A stretch of DNA of 64,000 nucleotides from Mya arenaria (Eukaryota; Mollusca; Bivalvia; Myida; Myidae). The first letter of the stretch is position 1; each line of letters begins with the position of its first letter. The stretch is taken from the NCBI RefSeq assembly GCF_026914265.1, contig NC_069125.1, positions 1,363,556-1,427,555 on the forward strand, written 5' to 3'. The position numbers were made by a program, and so were the translations under genes. The notes beneath the pieces are model-generated. The model worked only from the letters and a program-made list of their open reading frames with translations, ran no database searches and had not been told where the DNA came from. Below, piece after piece: positions 61,568 to 64,000 of the stretch.

Positions 61568-61908
61568 AAAGCTGCTCTCTCACAGATTGACAGTTCTTCT
61601 TGGTCGTTCTTCAAAAGCCCAAAGGAGTAATTAAATTAAATTTACACCTATAATTAATTATATGGCTTAAAGCAATAGCAAAAAAATATTTTCCAAACAA
61701 TTGTAATCTGTTCTATTATGTGTGACCTTATATGACTAGTTGGAGGAAATTTTCAAACTTGTATATGAAAGACTGTGATCTGATATTATGTCAGCAGTCT
61801 AATATCACTGGTTTTCATACATTTGCACAATAATTGCCAATTGGCTTGTTTAAAGATAAAAATAAAAAGGTGTCAGAACAGTAAAACCATGAGGATGCAG
61901 CTTTAAAT
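61568..61908. mobile_element. MITE family B, copy 2 (diverged)
   Basis: Left ctaaaagctgctctctcaca, right atgaggatgcagctttaaat. Inner words gtcagcagtct..tatcactggtttt and aattggcttgtt correspond to 23786-23840. More diverged than copy 1. Confidence 0.6.
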
Positions 61909-62489
61909 TGGTGTTGCACTTAATGTTTTGTGAATACTTTTCTGTTGTTGTACAGGCTTTTAAAATAATTGATCTGAAAATATAATTTCTATTATTGTTG
62001 TATTTTCTGTTTTCTATTTCAGGCACTGGAATCCGAATGAAATCAAAAATGCCATTGTATGAGGATTGACCTGCAATGCATGGAAATCATCTAACACAAT
62101 TGCAACGCCTACCTTGGAAAAATGAGTGCAAGATGGAAACAAAGCGTTCAGTGGAACATCTTGTCATCTCAAATATTTGATGACTTACATACTGATGTGA
62201 AGTTGAAGATAAAAGTCATCTGTTGGTCCGTGATTATTAAATAAATCCGAACATATATTTTAAAAGGGTAATATGGTAAAGGATTTATCTACGCTTAAAG
62301 TTGTTTTCCTATATTATGGAGGGAATATAACTACAAAAACAGAAACAGATGGCATCGGCAGACCAAATAAAGGAGAATTATTTTGTTCAGTTCAATTTTT
62401 AAGACTTCAGAAAATCCGTTAATATGGCACATCCTTGCAAATGCCATATTGTAAACTGGGCTCTTTAAATTAAAATGTGAAAAGGTGAA

Positions 62490-62545
62490 AGTGGTCTAGA
62501 GGATAAGCCTCAAATTCAAGGTTGTGAGTTCAAGATACTTTCTCT
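62490..62545 (+). repeat. tRNA-like SINE head
   Basis: Box-A-like gtggtctagaggataag and box-B-like ggttgtgagttcaaga, about 25-30 bp apart. Typical of a tRNA-derived SINE promoter; a functional tRNA is unlikely because the arms do not pair well. Confidence 0.45.
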
Positions 62546-63327
62546 TGACCTCAGGAAAAGGATGTCCATTCTTGTTTCTACATTTAGACAAATAAAATGC
62601 AAAGAAAGATCTATAATTCTGACACATGGTAATGCTTTAAATAGTCCTCTCATTGAGTGTTTATGGTTAAAGTGGAGACATACAGTATTTTTTATAACGA
62701 AGAATTAAATTTGTATGGCAACTTAAAGCCATATATGGGGATTAAACGCCAGAAATATTGTGAAGTCTCCCAAAAGACTCAATGCACTTAAAAGGGCTTG
62801 GCACAGAAATGAAAGTAAAAATGGGAGCAAAACCTAATTTATCATTAATTTTACATTGGATTGCATACAGATGGCACTGTTATTACTTGACTAATATTAA
62901 AAATAAAATTAAGAGACGTGTTGATCCAAACTGTAATTATTCTTGTTTGCATTTTATGGAGTTATAAGAGTCATTTGGTGAAGAGTGATCTAAAGGCTAA
63001 TTATTCAAAATAGATTAAGTATTATTGAAAAAAGTCTGGTATACATTGCTGAAAAGCTTAGTAACCTGGCTAAATATTTGTTTAAGGCTTTTATTTACAA
63101 AAAATTAAATCAGTTGAGTATCTTATCAGTTACTCTTTTGGTGTTGTTGTTTTTAATAAAAAATGACAATTTACTCAAAGATATTGAGACTAATAATTAT
63201 ATATTAAGACAAATATAATGTGTAAGGAAACTTCTAATGAGTGGGTTTTATCCACAGCTTAGGAGGTAAAGTGAAGCATGATCTGCCTTGAACAAATACA
63301 ATTTTAAGACAAGTTCTGTCAACTTAG

Positions 63328-63655
63328 TGCACCAGTCAATTGTAACCGCCCCCCCCCCCCACCCCAGGTCTGGGCGAATACTGGGGTTAACACGGGGAAA
63401 TGGGCCGTGTTTTTACCTATCAGGTGGCCCTGCAGTGCTGGGTGAATGCGGTTTTATCTTCGCTTTAAATATATAGGGGAATGGACCTTACCTAGAGTCT
63501 CTGGGGTGTGTGGGCATTTGGTAGGGATTTTGCCATTGGATCGTCCGCGCAGGGTGGGGATTTTAGCCGGGGTTGGCTGTAGTGAAAGTCAAAAGTCCCC
63601 ACTATTCCCCAGACCTGGGGGGGGGGGGGTGGCGTGGTTACAATTGTCTGGTGCA
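63328..63655. mobile_element. MITE family C, copy 2
   Basis: Ends tgcaccagtcaattgtaacc and, inverted, tgcaccagacaattgtaacc, each followed by a C/G run. The interior matches 24366-24623 with indels, for example aaatgggccgtgtttttacc. No transposase. Confidence 0.85.
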
Positions 63656-64000
63656 TATCCACATGAACGTTGTACTGGTACTCTAACAATTGAGCTTACT
63701 GCGTGGATAGTCACTGCCCCACCCCAACCCCACAGAACTGTTTACACAAAAAAAATCTGCAGCCCAAACCCAACAATGCTGAAGTAAAGGCATGCATAGA
63801 TTTCAGCTGGTAAAGCTGACTGGGTGCCAAGCTCACACCCATCCTACCACAACCCACAAAACTCTGCACAAGGCAATCAATGATTTTACAGAATAGTAAT
63901 GTTGTTTTAATGGCAAGGCATGGTGTGAAAAATAACACGGCAAAGTATGACTTAAAACTTACATTTCATAGGGTATTCCTATAACTGTTGAGAAAATGTT
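63656..64000. other. Window end, no gene recognised
   Basis: Short frames only. A C-rich patch at 63715-63740 is the one composition change seen. Confidence 0.4.

Larger units (their letters stand above)
60191..63327. other. Intergenic sequence right of the transporter
   Basis: Should contain the promoter of copy 2 near 60191-60500. Within it are a MITE (61568-61908) and a tRNA-like SINE head (62490-62545). A plus-strand ATG frame at 60571-60630 (MADQEDVQTTKRYVSPKTE) and a frame at 61301-61350 (EEYGTRGAADSDSRLLLIKK) near a splice-like tttcag look exon-like, but no gene could be assembled. Confidence 0.35.

Noticed and set aside
61552-61630. Exon-like frame SSPELKAALSQIDSSSWSFF next to a tttaccag
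   Set aside because: It coincides with the left end of a family B MITE.
62490-62545. Functional tRNA gene
   Set aside because: Only Pol III box-like words are visible; stems and an anticodon arm do not form convincingly, so a SINE head is more likely.

Overview
The window looks like nuclear DNA of a lophotrochozoan animal, most likely a marine bivalve mollusc. It is AT-rich and intron-rich, crowded with short foldback elements, tandem repeats and non-LTR retrotransposon remnants, and its real coding sequence sits in small exons with GT/AG borders and constant intron phases. The organism call is inference. No prokaryotic gene organisation, rRNA gene, functional tRNA gene or CRISPR array was seen. 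No multi-gene defence or biosynthetic system was recognised; the notable biology is tandem gene duplication and nested repeat architecture.

Left part (1-31 kb). Two paralogous genes on the minus strand (exons at 6.3-10.7 kb and 18.4-27.3 kb) encode a small multi-pass membrane protein of unknown family. Three internal exons have identical lengths (63, 57 and 204 nt) and identical phases in both genes. The second gene assembles into a 215-residue product with all seven exons in phase. Its last intron is 4.5 kb and holds a cluster of palindromic elements and a 54-bp minisatellite starting a few bases from the splice donor. Around the genes lie an old LINE remnant, a solo LTR inside a MITE, a 2.7-kb minisatellite of 28-bp units (13.0-15.8 kb), several MITE families and (GAGT)n/(AATG)n microsatellites.

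Middle (32-41.4 kb). A 1.3-kb trinucleotide-like array with a ~382-bp higher-order period is followed by a 3.4-kb minisatellite of 36-bp units. A 4.1-kb minus-strand L1/Tx1-type LINE splits the second array, with a 12-bp target-site duplication made from the array sequence itself.

Right part (41.4-60.2 kb). A segmental duplication holds two minus-strand copies of an SLC16-type (monocarboxylate transporter-like) gene. The copy at 56.5-60.2 kb is intact (six exons, 471 codons). The copy at 44.9-51.4 kb has matching exons but carries an early stop, an altered family motif, a 1-bp deletion and a lost splice acceptor, so it reads as a young pseudogene. A third fragment of exon 1 lies at 54.3 kb between them. 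The pseudogene's second intron holds a LINE remnant split by a mariner element, which itself received a MITE and an expanded (AAT)n tract. The last 4 kb hold repeats and no convincing gene.
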